Shown here one piece after another: positions 12,517 to 13,053 of a stretch of DNA of 13,053 nucleotides (positions are counted from its first letter, which is position 1; each line of letters opens with the position of its first letter). Position numbers and translations under genes: made by a program. Origin of the DNA: an uncultured Clostridia bacterium (GTDB lineage: Bacteria > Bacillota > Clostridia > UBA1381); the NCBI GenBank assembly GCA_910585795.1, contig CAJUFV010000042.1, forward strand, positions 1 through 13,053. The letters run 5' to 3'. The notes beneath the pieces are model-generated. The model saw only the letters and a list, made by a program, of their open reading frames with translations. It was not told the DNA's origin and made no database searches.

Positions 12517-13053
12517 TGGACTTAGAGCAAAAAGCATTTGACCGCTTGCAGCTCGGGGCGGAGATGTCAAAGCAGTATTATGACGCTCCGCTGATTATAT
12601 GTTACAGCGGCGGCAAGGATAGTGATGTACTTGTGCAGCTTGCATTAAATAGCGGAATTGATTTTGAGGTATTACATAACCATACGACAGCGGACGCCCC
12701 TGAAACAGTACAGCATATACGTGATACGTTTAAATGTTTGGAGTTGCAAGGTATAAAATGCACGGTGGAATACCCTGTATATAAGGGCAAGCGTACATCA
12801 ATGTGGGAGCTGATACCGCAAAAAATGATACCGCCTACAAGGTTAATGCGTTATTGTTGCTCAATCCTCAAAGAGCGAGGCGGTCAACACAGAGCGATTG
12901 CAACAGGTGTTCGGTGGGCTGAGAGCCGTGCAAGGTCAAAGAGAGGTATATATGAGGATATAAACCGAAATAAAGACAAGCGCATTATCCTTAACAATGA
13001 TAATGACGATAAGCGTTTATTATTTGAGCGTTGCGAAAGACAGTCAGCGACCG
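12516..13053 (+). CDS. PAPS-reductase-family phage protein, cut at the window edge
   Basis: The first 179 residues of an ATP-pyrophosphatase-type protein. SGGKDS (31-36) is the PP-loop that binds ATP and activates a substrate by adenylation. HNHTTADAPETVQHI (54-68), RYCCSILKERGG (112-122) and TGVRWAESRARSKRG (130-144) are the further marks of the phage PAPS-reductase-like (PF01507) branch, which is related to DndC. True sulfate reduction is unlikely in a phage; a nucleotide or nucleic-acid modification step is more plausible but unproven. Its ATG shares an A with the previous stop (TAATG). The paired Cys114-Cys115 may be redox-active or bind metal. The gene runs off the 3' end, so the rest and any partner genes are unseen. 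Confidence 0.85.
   Translation, partial: MDLEQKAFDRLQLGAEMSKQYYDAPLIICYSGGKDSDVLVQLALNSGIDFEVLHNHTTADAPETVQHIRDTFKCLELQGIKCTVEYPVYKGKRTSMWELIPQKMIPPTRLMRYCCSILKERGGQHRAIATGVRWAESRARSKRGIYEDINRNKDKRIILNNDNDDKRLLFERCERQSAT

Overview
This window looks like the early region of a temperate phage or prophage of an AT-rich Clostridia-type Firmicute. It runs from the lysis/lysogeny switch through recombination and replication genes into an accessory block. The evidence is strong AAGGAG-type ribosome binding sites, gene families typical of clostridial siphoviruses (DUF1351, RecT, HNHc_6, DnaC-like loader, two-OB SSB) and tight one-directional packing. No integrase, packaging or structural genes are present, so the prophage call is an inference; an integrative conjugative element with a phage-like replication block is the main alternative.

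Layout. (1) 44-1265: a leftward CI-type repressor faces a rightward Cro-like gene and a second XRE regulator. Two divergent promoters with perfect TTGACA-17-TATAAT boxes lie between them, with three spaced copies of an AACGAAnnnTTCGTT-like operator. (2) 1266-2410: small early genes, namely two Cys-rich zinc-ribbon proteins, a one-pass membrane protein and a conserved phage protein of unknown function. An inverted repeat lies upstream, and a stem-loop shaped like a leftward terminator overlaps the 2126 stop codon. (3) 2410-5679: recombination block, with DUF1351 protein, RecT annealase, an MBL-fold hydrolase where an exonuclease might be expected, and an HNH nuclease. (4) 5682-8280: replication block, with an initiator/replisome-organizer-like protein, a DnaC-like helicase loader, a small protein, and a methyltransferase-like protein that has no visible NPPY motif but ends in a beta-clamp-binding-like QLSLF. 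(5) 8293-13053: orphan ParB-like protein, exported protein, small helical protein, two-OB SSB, helical protein, small membrane protein, a protein with 15 hexapeptide repeats, and a PAPS-reductase-like protein cut by the window edge.

How it works together (inference): CI binding the three operators would hold the rightward operon silent. On induction the whole block from 613 onwards could be read as one or a few polycistronic messages, with most genes coupled by ATGA, TAATG or short overlaps. RecT, SSB and the nucleases would process and anneal DNA ends. The initiator and loader would bring the host helicase to an origin.

The most striking hidden signal lies inside the initiator gene. A 19-bp sequence occurs twice in different reading frames, and the second copy is the core of a nested, nearly symmetric inverted repeat of 47 nt (6074-6120). 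This points to selection on the DNA itself and makes it the best origin candidate. The other notable object is the methyltransferase-like protein with the C-terminal clamp motif. All calls come from reading the sequence and remembered family features; no database search was run.
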